64,000 nucleotides of DNA from Streptomyces sp. V3I7 (GTDB lineage: Bacteria; Actinomycetota; Actinomycetes; Streptomycetales; Streptomycetaceae): the NCBI RefSeq assembly GCF_030817495.1, contig NZ_JAUSZK010000001.1:2087001-2151000 (forward strand), in the 5' to 3' direction. The notes under the pieces were generated by a model. The model had not been told where the DNA came from. It did not search any database and saw nothing but the letters and a program-made list of their open reading frames with translations. Positions 28,601 through 41,661 of this stretch are shown here, in pieces; the first letter of the stretch is position 1; each line of letters opens with the position of its first letter. The translations under genes and the position numbers were made by a program.

Positions 28601-30460
28601 TCTGCTGCTCCCCGCACGGGCGGGGATGGTCCCAGGCCGGCGAGGGAGGCGAGGTTGCGGGCGGCCTGCTCCCCGCACGGGCGGGGATGGTCCCCACTGG
28701 AACCACGAGTACGACGGCGTCTGGCCCTGCTCCCCGCACGGGCGGGGATGGTCCCAAGTGGACCGGCCACACCATGATCCGTCTCGGCTGCTCCCCGCAC
28801 GCGCGGGGATGGTCCCACGCCTGATTCCTCTCGTGCGTGGGGCGCGGAACTGCTCCCCGCACGCGCGGGGATGGTCCCTACGGGTTCGCCGGCTCCCCGC
28901 GGGGCTGATCCTGCTCCCCGCACGCGCGGGGATGGTGCCCGTGCGATCGCCAAATGGCGCGAGGCCATCGACTGCTCCCCGCACGCGCGGGGATGGCCCC
29001 GCCGGGAGGCGTCGTCGTGGGGTGGTGCCCACCTGCTCCCCGCACGCGCGGGGATGGTCCCGCCTTGTACCGGCCCTGATCCCTGTCCGTTCTCTGCTCC
29101 CCGCACGCGCGGGGATGGTCCCCTGAACGTGGCGGTCGCCTGGGACCCCACCGTCTACTCCCCGCATGCGCGGGGATGGCCCCCACCGGTCGCGATGGTG
29201 CGGAGCTCCGATGTCCTGCTCCCCGCACGCGCGAGGATGGTCCCAAGTACGGCGGATGCGCGTACGGTTCAGACCCCTGCTCCCCGCACGCGCGGGGATG
29301 GTCCACGGTCGTCGGAGCTTCGGCGGACACGGCTGTTCTGCTCCCCGCACGCGCGGGGATGGTCCCCACTCGTAACGCCCCTCGGGCGTCCCGGGCCGCT
29401 GCTCCCCGCACGCGCGGGGATGGTCCCACTTCGTCGATAAAGTCCGGGTGTTCAAAGCACTGCTCCCCGCACGCGCGGGGATGGTCCCGATGAGCGGCGG
29501 CCGGGTCGGGTGTCGATCGGCTGCTCCCCGCACGCGCGGGGATGCTCCCGCGTAGATGGCGGCGCGCGGGTCGAGGGCGGCCTGCTCCCCGCACGCGCGG
29601 GGATGGTCCCTTCACGAAGGCGCACCGCAAGATGGGTAAGGGCTGCTCCCCGCACGCGCGGGGATGGTCCCTCGACGGCCGGGCGGTCGACGTCGCCGTG
29701 TCCCTGCTCCCCGCGCGCGGGGATAGTCCCTGCTCGGGTCTGATGTCCGCGATCGAGTCCGTTTGCTCCCCGCACGCGCGGGGATGGTCCCGGCCTGTCG
29801 AACAAGCAGATCGGCGCCACGCTCTGCTCCCCGCACGCGCGGGGATGGTCCCCACGTGAACCCGTCGCCCGAGCTGGAGCACGCCTGCTCCCCGCACGCG
29901 CGGGGATGATCCCGCGGTCTTCTACTCCAACGTGGCCCAGCAGACCTGCTCCCCGCACGCGGGGGGATGGTCCCTCTGTTGTTTCTTTCCCAAGGGCGTC
30001 CGGATTCTGCTCCCCGCACGCGCGGGGATGGTCCCGACTGGGGCGCCCGGGACAGGCCCAGGCCGATCTGCTCCCCGCACGCGCGGGGGATGGTCCCAGA
30101 GTCGAGAGGACGACGGTGGAGACGCCGTCCTGCTCCCCGCACGCGCGGGGATGGTCCCGCGGCCGGGATTCAGGACACGGTCGAGGGCATCTGCTCCCCG
30201 CACGCGCGGGGATGGCCCCCGGAGGTACGGTCATGATCAAAGGCATCGCTGCTCCCCGCACGTGCGGGGATGGTCCCGGCGCCTTCCGCGTCGCCCTGGC
30301 CGTCGCAGTCTGCTCCCCGCACGCGCGGGGATGGCCCCCACCGCTCGCGATGGTGCGGAGCTCCGATGTCCTGCTCCCCGCACGCGCGAGGATGGTCCCC
30401 GTCCGGCACTCCGGATGTGGTCGGCGGGCGCCTGCTCCCCGCACGCGCAGGGATGGTCCG
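25676..30460 (+). CRISPR. Type I-E CRISPR array 1, about 79 repeats
   Basis: A 29-base repeat (starts CTGCTCCCCGCACGCGCGGG, ends GATGGTCCC) recurs with a strict 61-base period, so spacers are 32 bases. From 25676 to 27811 there are 36 in exact register; single-base slips occur at 27873 and 28850 (33-base spacers) and a 29-base spacer before 30249. The stem is CCCCGC/GCGGGG and the 3' end ATGGTCCC would be the crRNA 5' handle, so transcription is rightward. Five consecutive repeats (28483, 28544, 28605, 28666, 28727) share a C-to-G change. Repeats from about 29155 on carry scattered mutations. One spacer occurs twice (29184-29215, 30339-30370). Confidence 0.97.
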
Positions 30461-30660
30461 CTCCGAGCGCGAAGCGTGAGGTGTTACTCCCCGCCCGTGG
30501 GCCGTGGGTGGTTTGCTCCCCGCTCGCGTGCGGTTGGTTTCGTGCCCTCGACGCCACCGAGGAAGATTTGCCCCTGCTCCCCGCATGCGCGGGGAGCAGT
30601 CTCTGGCCGGCTTCTAAACGGCGCAGGCGATGGGACCATCCACGCGGTGCGGGGAGCGCA
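30461..30660 (+). repeat. Decayed trailer of array 1 with inverted repeat copy
   Basis: After the last well-formed repeat come three degenerate ones (near 30484, 30513, 30574). The last is folded back on itself: CTGCTCCCCGC at 30574-30584 and GCGGGGAGCAG at 30589-30599 form an 11-bp palindrome. At 30632-30658 a repeat in reverse orientation follows (GGGACCATCC...GCGGGGAGC). The palindrome may end array transcription. Confidence 0.65.
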
Positions 30661-30738
30661 CTTCTGCGGTGAGGGAGAGAATCTCGGCCTGCCCCAACGG
30701 GGGAGACGCTGAGGATGCATATGCATTTCCTCGCCGGG

Positions 30739-33691
30739 TCAGATGCGTTCGAGCCCGGTGGTGTGGTCGTAGCGGAGTTTGCCGAGTGGTCCGCTGAGGC
30801 AGGTCCCGTCCGGGGCTATGAGGATGACGGGTTTGTTTCTGAGGGCGGGTTGGCGGTGTGCGGGCCAGTCGGTGATCGGTTGGAGGCCGCGGCGGCCGTT
30901 CCACCAGCGTGTGGGGATGGCGATGGTGTTGGCGAGGAGGTCTTTTTGCTGGCGCCGGTAGGCGGTTACGTCTCGGTCGGGGGAGCGCCGACCGAGGTCG
31001 GCTTTCAGTAGGCCTTGGTGGTCGTAGGTGATGGTGCCGTCTGGCTGCTGGTAGAGGATCAGGCAGTCGACGGATTCTTCTCCGAGGCGGGATACGGCAC
31101 TGATCCCGGTTATGCCTCCGCTGTCGCCGTCTCCGTGGGCGTGTCCGGATGCGAGTTCGTAGGTGGCTACGGGGGTTCGCCGTCGGCGCGTGTAGGGGTG
31201 AAACATGCGCTTCTCGGCTTGGCGGGCCTCGGCGGCGAGCGCGTGCCGGTAGGCGGCGTGCGTCCGGTCGAGGAGCTCCTGTACGGCTCCTGCGCCGTGG
31301 ATGGGTTCACCGTAGACGCTTTCCAGTGCCCACGCGGAGTCTCGTGGGGTCTCTAGCCGTACGATCCCGTCGTCGTCTTGGCGTTGGGTGAGGGTGTGCC
31401 AGCTGGCTGTCAGGACGTAGGGGGCGTAGACGAGACCGTCGTAGGTGCCGGTCGGTCGCCCGGCCTCAAAGTCTGGGGGTTCCACGAGAGGCAGACCGTC
31501 GGGATCTTTCTGCCACAGCATGGTGAGACGTGTCGTGCGGCACCAGGAGGCGCGGTGCGGGTTGTTGACGGCGTGCCGGTGGATCCGTCCGCGGAACTGT
31601 ACGGCCACGTCGATCGGGCACAGATCGGTGACACCGTGGTCGAAGTCCAGGTCGAGGGACTGTTCGATCACGCCTGTTGCGAGCACCAGGAGCCGGTGGG
31701 GCCGGTCGGGGTTGCGCTTTCCTTCGGGGCCGGGGCCGAGGAGGTGGGCGAGCCGGCTTTCCAGCAGGAGGCGGTGACGGGGGAGCAGCATCCCGTGCAG
31801 GATGAGGATCTCCTCGGGCCGCCAGCCGCTCGCATGGGCAAGGCGGACCGCTTGCCGGTATCGGGAGCGGCAGGGGTCGACACGCGTGCTGCGGATCACG
31901 ACGCATCCGCCGTCGCGGGCCTGCTTCAGCACTCCGGCGACCAGGTCTTTCTCGCCCGGGTCCTCAGTCAGGTGGATGCTGGTCAGGAGCTTCGGTGTCC
32001 CAGGAGCTTCGGGGGAGGGGTCCGCCCCGGCGGAGCCGGCCATGGTGGTCGATCACCATGATCGGACCTTGGCTTGCGTCCTCGTCGCCGGTCTTGCCCA
32101 GGCCGCGCCGCCAGGCGGCCGTCAGCTCGTCCCGGATGCTGCACGGGAGGGTCGCGGAGAGCACTACCAGCGACGCGCCGCCCTCCGCCAGCCACTCCAC
32201 CGCAGCGCCCAGCAGGTTTTGCTGGAAGAGTTCGTAGGCGTGCGCTTCGTCGATGATGACGACCTTGCTCATCAGCGCACCCAGCCGCAGTGCCCAGTGC
32301 CGTGAGCCTTGCGGGGCGAGAGCGATCTGGTCGACCGTTCCGACTCCGAACGCGGCTACTAGAGCCAGGCAGCGTCGCAGGTACCACGGGTCCAGCACCG
32401 CCAGACCGCTATCGTCAGTGCAGGTGGCCGTTTCCACCGTGCTGGCCAGGTCGGTCAGCGGGTCCCCTTGCGCCTGGTGTGCGTCGAGCAACTGGTGTAC
32501 GAGGTCTGTGGCCTGTGCTGTGCCGTGCACGAGAGCCATGTTCTGCACCTCGCCCGGTTCCAGCACCGTCCTCAGGAACTTCCGTAGTTCCTCGGCGACC
32601 TGGTTGCCGGCTGCTCGGGTGGGTAGCGCCATATACAGACCGCTGTACCCGCACGTGCGCGCCAGATGGTGGGCTATCCACAGCGCCAGCCTCGTCTTGC
32701 CGGATCCAGTGTCCGACTCCACCACGACCATGGCCTGCCCTTCGGCTGGTACCAGCCGCATGCCGTCGGCCTGAAATGCGCGGGGCAGGGGGGTGTCGGG
32801 CCACATCTGCTCCCACGTCACGGGCCGCGCCTGCCAGCGGGCCAGTCGTCGGGCCCGCACCGCCTGGTCGGCCTCCTGAAGGGCGGCCCGCCACCAGTGG
32901 GTGACCGGCGTGGGGGGAGTACGGAAGCGGAAGAACTCGGTGTCGGAGGCGATCCAGTCCGCCAGGTACACCAGGTAGAGGAACGCGATCCGTGCCGAGG
33001 GCCGCACCGGGTCGACCACCTTCGCCACGGTGGCGAGGTCGAGTCCGATCGTGTCGGCCACCGTCTGCGCGAGCGCCGCGTGCACCTTTCCCCACTGTGC
33101 GGCCGGTGCGGCCCCTCGGGCCCGTTCGACGGTCTCCGGGTGCGGGATGTGCCCGTGATGGCCGCCGAGCAGCACCGCTGCATCGTGCAGTCCCTCATGC
33201 CGCTCGCCGGTGCCGCCGCACTCCGTGCACGCGCAGCCCAGCAGCCGGGGCAGCACGACGGCGGTGATGTGCTCATGCCGGGCGTAGAAGGCGTGGGCCA
33301 AGTCGTCACCTAGGGGGAGACCCGCCGCGCGGGCCTGTTCCTCCCACGTCGTCGCCTGCGCCTTCGTCCGGGCGTTTCCCCGGCCGTGCTGCCATTGCCC
33401 GAGGAAGCAGTCGGATGCCTTCCCGAGATCGTGGAGCGCCGCGAGCAGCATCACCACGCGCCGGGCGGTCGCTTCGCTCCCTGCGCCGAACGCCAGCGTG
33501 AGCCGCCGGCGGATGTGCGGGGGAAGGTGCCGGTCCCACAGGACGCCTGCCGCGGCGGCGACGTCCAGGAGGTGTGCGAGCAACGGCGTCCACGAGGAGC
33601 CGCCGCGCCGGGCACTGTCACCGCTCAGATCGGTCTTGCCCCACGCCAACACCACTGTGCGAAGCAAGTTTTGAAGAACGCTCACCTTCAA
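30739..33691 (-). pseudogene. cas3: Type I-E cas3 nuclease-helicase, frameshifted between helicase domains
   Basis: The first frame (33691-31964) carries the HD nuclease (AHLLDVAAAAGVLW; ALHDLGKASDCFLGQW; later DWIASDTEFFRF) and helicase domain 1: Walker A ESDTGSGKTRLALW, VVIIDEAHAYEL, VVLSATLP. The second frame (32043-30739) carries helicase domain 2 with HRLLVLATGVIEQSLDLDF, motif VI VAVQFRGRIHRH and the Cas3 C-terminal domain. The join lies in about 31990-32050, near G/C runs; one extra base relative to an intact gene would explain it. An ATG at 32043 has no ribosome binding site, so independent translation of the second half is doubtful. Divergent from cse1. Confidence 0.85.
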
Positions 33692-33773
33692 CTCCTCGCG
33701 CTGCTACGGTCCTTGCCCAGCACGCTACGGCAACCAACGATGCCCATGAAGAGATTCACCTGAAGGAGGTGAC
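33692..33773. promoter_or_regulatory. Divergent promoter region cas3 / cse1
   Basis: An 82-base gap between oppositely oriented cas3 and the Cascade operon must hold both promoters. It ends with a near-perfect ribosome binding site AAGGAGGT (33763-33770) for cse1. No operator repeat was recognised. Confidence 0.5.
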
Positions 33774-35293
33774 GTGGTTCCGTACTGGGATCCCCGCACC
33801 CAAGCCTGCCTGTCGGCACTGACAATGGCCGCTCTGCCCAGCCGCCTCGGCCTCATCGAGACTTTCCAGAAGGCCGACGACCTCCAGGGCGTGGCCGGAC
33901 GCCACCCCGGCGAGACCCTTGCCATGCTGGAGCTGCTCACAGGCATCGCGTACGCGGCCGACTTCTATCCGGAGACCAGCAGCGAATGGCGGACCTGGGT
34001 CACCGGCCGCCGACCGTTCACCGATGTCGCCGACTGGCTCAGGCAGCAACCCGACGAGCAGTGGAACTTCTTCGACCCCGACCGGCCGCTGTACCAGAAC
34101 GCGCTGCTGGCGCCGTTCATGAGCGAGCACGGCGTCGGCACCTCGCAGATCGTCATGCATCACGTCGGCGACTACGTGCAGCTCTTCGACCGGCACCACC
34201 TCCACCACGGCGAGCCCCTCACCGCGGCCGACGCCTTCACGGCCGTCATCACCCAGCACATGTGTGGCCCCGGCGGCCGGGGCATGATCCCCGGCAACCT
34301 CCTCGGCGCCGCCCTCAACAACCAGGCCACGTGCCGGGCCGGGCAACGCGTCCACGTCACCGCGCTCGGCCGGACCCTCGGCGACACTCTCCGCCTGAAC
34401 CTGCACCCCCACGACGGCGACCCCGGCAGCTACAACCACACCTGGACCGACCAGCCGCGCCGCTCCTTCACCGCCAAGCCCACCGCCCGCATCCCCGACG
34501 GCCCGGCCGACCTGCACAGCATCTTGGGCCGGTCCGTCCTCACCCGCCCCACCCGGCTGCCCGACGGCAGCTGGGGAGTCGACCGCGTCCTCATGGGAGC
34601 CGGCGACATCGTGGACCTCACCCACGCCAGCGCCCTCCAAGACGCCGTGATCGAAAAGAACGCGCCCCTGAAGGCATCCGCCGCGCGCGCCCTGTGGCGA
34701 GAGGCCCACTCCCTGTACGCGGCCACTGCACGCCGGGAAAAGGGCATGGACCTCTACGGGCGCCTGGCCCTGCTCCCCGAAGGTCACCGCGTCACCCTGT
34801 GGACCGTCGGCCTCCTCGCCAGGCCCGGCAAGCTCATCGCCTGGGTCAATGACGCCTTCCCCTACATTCCCGGCCGCGAGACTGCCCTGCGCCAGGCGTC
34901 CGAGGAAGGCTGCGCCATCGCCGAGTACGTTGCCACGGCCCTGGACGCCGCTGCGTACGCCGCCTGGCGGATCGCCTACCCGAACCCGAAGCCGGCCGAC
35001 AAGCAGAGCCAGTTGGCCCGCTTCAAAGCCGCCGGCGAGCACTTCGCCGCGACCGAACCCCTCTTCCACGAACTCCTCGACGAAGCCGCTGAAGGCATTT
35101 CCGTCCCCGAGGCGCTCACCACCTACGCCACCGAGGTCCGCTCGAACGCCGAACGCTTCCTCGCCGCGCGGCTTCGCTCACTGCCCCCCAGCAGCCAGGG
35201 CCACAGAGCCTCCACCGAAGCCCGCGAAAAGCTCGAAGAGATCCTCAACAACCCCCGCAAGGCCCCCACGTACCTGCGAACGGAGCAGCCCGC

Positions 35294-35297
<4 letters not shown>
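33774..35297 (+). CDS. casA: Cascade large subunit Cse1/Cas8e
   Basis: 507 aa, the normal length for Cse1 in actinobacteria. Recognisable parts are YWDPRTQACLSALTM at the start, a helical domain with ETLAMLELLTGIAYAADF, EQWNFFDPDRPLYQ, then GRGMIPGNLLGAAL and a C-terminal four-helix bundle (SEEGCAIAEYVATALDAAAY; RSNAERFLAARLRSL). Cse1 recognises the PAM and recruits Cas3. GTG at 33774. It is the first gene of a five-gene operon with overlapping junctions. Confidence 0.9.
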
Positions 35298-38821
<3,524 letters not shown>

Positions 38822-38858
38822 CATTCCAACCGGCCGGATCAGCCAATTCCGGCCGGAC

Positions 38859-39258
38859 AAATTCTCCGCGCAAGCGAAGATCGGCCAGATGCACACGAAG
38901 ACATCGACCGATTCCCCGCGCAGGCAGGGACTACAAGCCCAAGGACCTTGACGAGTTCACGGCGTGGCGACGGATGGTCCCGAGTACGGCAACGCGATCC
39001 TGCGGACGCGGAACTGTTCACTGCGTCCGCAGGGATGGTTCTACTCCCGGCGTCCAGCAATACACCGGCCTGGCCTGCTCCCCGCACCCGCTGGGGATAG
39101 TCCCGGCTTCATCGCCCTCCAGGGCGCCGTCAGCGCATGCTCCCCGGTGCCCGCGGGAATGGTCTCGTCCCGTACGGCCGCTACAAGCGGTTCGACAAGT
39201 GCTCCCGCGTCAGCAGGGATGTTCCCATGCTCATTCGGCAGATGGCCGCTCCCCACCC
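38859..39258 (+). repeat. Eroded repeats between cas6e and array 2
   Basis: Decayed but register-keeping repeats at about 38859, 38910, 38953 (only the end CGGATGGTCCC well kept), 39014 (CTGTTCACTGCG...GGGATGGTTCT), 39075, 39137 and 39199 lead into the clear array. From 38953 rightward the 61-base period holds within 1-2 bases. These lie at the end where the leader should be. Confidence 0.65.
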
Positions 39259-40671
39259 GTGCTCCCCGCACGCGCGGGGATGGTCCCGCCGGGCACACCG
39301 TCACCGCGGTCGACGACCTCTGCTCCCCGCACGCGCGGGGATGGTCCCTACAGCGGCGGCAACGGCACGGCGGAGGTGGACTGCTGTCGACGGTCACGTA
39401 TTTCATTACGTGACGCTCTAGCCCTCGGAAGTGGGGAATTGCGTGACCGCTGACACTGCCGGACAGTCGCCGTTCGCGCACAACGGCTGCTCCCCGCACG
39501 CGCGGGGATGGTCCCTGGCAGATGTCCACGCCGCGTGGTGTGCAGGACTGCTCCCTGCACGCGCGGGGATGTCCCCGGAGAACGCCCCCAGTCGCCGGGC
39601 TCGCCAGGCTGCTCCCCGCACGCGCGAGGATGGTCCTGGTACGAAGTTGGTGCGCGAACTTCATGTCTGCTGCTCCCCGCACGCGCGGGGATGGTCCCGC
39701 CACCTCGTCCACGGCGCCGATGCCGAGCAGCTGCTCCCCGGACGCGCGGGGATGGCCCCACGTGCCGCAGATCGTGCACCCCCGGCCACCACTGCTCCCC
39801 GTACGCGCGGGGATGGTCCCGAGCGGAGCCAGCACCCTGCCTTCGAGGGCAGCTGCTCCCCGCACGCGCGGGGATGGTCCCGCCCGACGTGGATGCGGAC
39901 GGAACCGGCCGGCCTGCTCCCCGCACGCGCGGGGATGGTCCCGATGCCCAGACCGCCGAGGACGGCCAGCGCGACTGCTCCCCGCACACGCGGGGATGGT
40001 CCTGACTTCGCGCTGAACAACTGTTGGGCTGCCGGCTGCTCCCCGCACGCGCGGGGATGGTCCCTTGGCGACGGCGATGATGGCCAGCGACCTGACCTGC
40101 TCCCGCACGGGCGGGGGTGGTCCCCTGGGCGCCTACCTGCTCGTCAAGGCTCTGTTCTGCTCCCCGCACGGGCGGGAATGGTCCCTCCCGGGCCTTCTGA
40201 TTTGCTCGGGCTCTGGCCTGCTCCCCGCACGGGCGGGGATGGTCCCTTCTACCTCGGCAGCTCCAGCCTCGCGTCCTTCTGCTCCCCGCACGCGCGGGGA
40301 TGATCCCGCCGTCACCGGCCTGCTCCGCTTCGGCAACGACTGCTCCCCGCACGCGGGGATGGTCCCGACCCGGACGCCCTCGTTTGCCGACGCGACGGCT
40401 GCTCCCCGCACGCGCGGGGATGGTCCCCCGAGGGGAACCTGATGCACAACATGTCCGCCCTGCTCCCCGCACGCGCGAGGATGGTCCCACCACCACGCCG
40501 GAGATCTCGGGCTGGCACTCCTGCTCCCCGCACGCGCGGGGATGGTCCCGGCGGAAGGACGGGTTTCTACTGGCGGGGATTCTGCTCCCCGCACGCGCGG
40601 GGATGGTCCCCAGCGCATGAGCACCTTCGGCGGCCTGCTCCGCTGCTCCCCGCACGCGCGGGGATGGTCCC
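39259..40671 (+). CRISPR. Type I-E CRISPR array 2, about 22 clear repeats
   Basis: Same 29-base repeat and 61-base period as array 1, same strand. Clear repeats are at 39259 and 39320, then after an interruption 20 more from 39487 to 40643. Several are mutated (39548, 39609, 39731, 39975, 40097 one base short, 40340 two bases short). Repeats at 40097, 40157 and 40218 carry the same C-to-G variant as the five-repeat block in array 1. The rightmost repeat is perfect and no decayed trailer follows, the reverse of what orientation predicts. Confidence 0.93.
39386..39486. other. Non-spacer insertion inside array 2 with palindrome
   Basis: The repeat expected at 39381 breaks off after CTGCT and normal register resumes at 39487. 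The ~100 bases between are not repeat-spacer units. They contain GTCACGTA (39393-39400) and TACGTGAC (39407-39414), a perfect 8-bp inverted repeat with a 6-base AT-rich loop. It could be a small insertion, or the leader of the right-hand part of the array. Confidence 0.5.
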
Positions 40672-40753
40672 CATTTGTTGCGGCGATGCGCCAGCCCTGA
40701 GCCACCGAAAGTGAGAGAGATTTATAGTCCCGCGCTCCAGTGGCCTGAGATGC

Positions 40754-41659
40754 CTATCCCCTCTGATCGGCAAAGACTTCCAGCGCCCGCCACGGCTCGT
40801 CCGCTGGCACGGTGCCGTCCTGCACCATCCGGTCGATCGCCCTTCGCACGGCGGCCGCCGTCTCCACGGGTAGATCCCGCACGCCGAACACCGTCTCCAG
40901 TGGCGCGGTCCCCGCCCGGGTCGGCTCCCCAGTAGCCCCGTCGAACCAGCCCTCGGCCAACTCCGCCAGGTGATTCTCGAACACCGCGAGCACAACGCCG
41001 AGCGCCGTCGCCGAGTTGCCGATCTTGTACGCGGCCCGCGAGGTCTCCAGCGCATCGAGCACCGGCTCGTACTGCTCCAGCCCCGCCACCCACCGCTCAT
41101 CCGCCGTCGCCGTGGAGCGGGCCGCCTCGAACGCCGCCTCGGCCCGTTCCAGCTCGGCAGGCAGGAACATGAACTGCACGCTGGCGAAGTCGAGATTCGC
41201 CTCGCCCAGGGAGGCGACGTCCACCTTCTCCAGCAGGTCAAGAGCCTTGTCGTCCAGGCCCGTGTACTGCCGCCACTCCACCGACTCCAGCTCGTCGTAC
41301 AGCTCCTTGAGGATCGCCGGATCGTCCTGTCCCGCAATCGCGTTGTGCGAGAGCTGGAGCGCGATCTGCCGCTGCCGGGGCAGCGGCTCGTCTATCTGCA
41401 TCCACCAGATCGTGGACAGGCCGGCCTCGACCGCGGCGAGCGTGCGGTGGTTCCCGGACAGGACGACCAGCCACCCCGTCTCCCGGTCGTTCCACACCAG
41501 CGGCGTCGAGGTCAGGCAGCCGTCGCGCTCGATGTTCGCGACGAGTTGCCGGAACTGCTCGTGAGGCAGGAACCTCGCGTTGTGGTCGAGGAGCGTCAGT
41601 GTGCGCGGGTCGCCCTGCACCATCTGCGGCGGGGCGAGCCGGGTGGACTCGGTCTCCAT
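40754..41659 (-). CDS. ParB-like nuclease-domain protein (phage early type)
   Basis: 301 aa from ATG 41659, two bases after the stop of the methyltransferase gene, so the two are coupled. The N-terminal ParB/Srx-like domain has LTLLDHNARFLPHEQFRQLV and LVVLSGNHRTLAAVEAG (the GxHR box, near residue 70), then a helical domain. In phages such proteins are often placed beside DNA-modification or packaging genes rather than acting in partition. Any longer 5' extension would run back into the upstream gene. Confidence 0.7.
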   Translation of the reverse strand: METESTRLAPPQMVQGDPRTLTLLDHNARFLPHEQFRQLVANIERDGCLTSTPLVWNDRETGWLVVLSGNHRTLAAVEAGLSTIWWMQIDEPLPRQRQIALQLSHNAIAGQDDPAILKELYDELESVEWRQYTGLDDKALDLLEKVDVASLGEANLDFASVQFMFLPAELERAEAAFEAARSTATADERWVAGLEQYEPVLDALETSRAAYKIGNSATALGVVLAVFENHLAELAEGWFDGATGEPTRAGTAPLETVFGVRDLPVETAAAVRRAIDRMVQDGTVPADEPWRALEVFADQRG

Positions 41660-41661
41660 GA

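Noticed and set aside
25650..30700. Long open frames in several phases across the CRISPR array (repetitive PARAGMVP-, ARGWS- or CGEQ-like proteins)
   Set aside because: They arise because the 61-base unit has few stop codons; they have no start signals and only translate the repeats.
33756..35069. A 437-aa minus-strand frame opposite cse1
   Set aside because: Antisense shadow of a well-supported Cascade gene.
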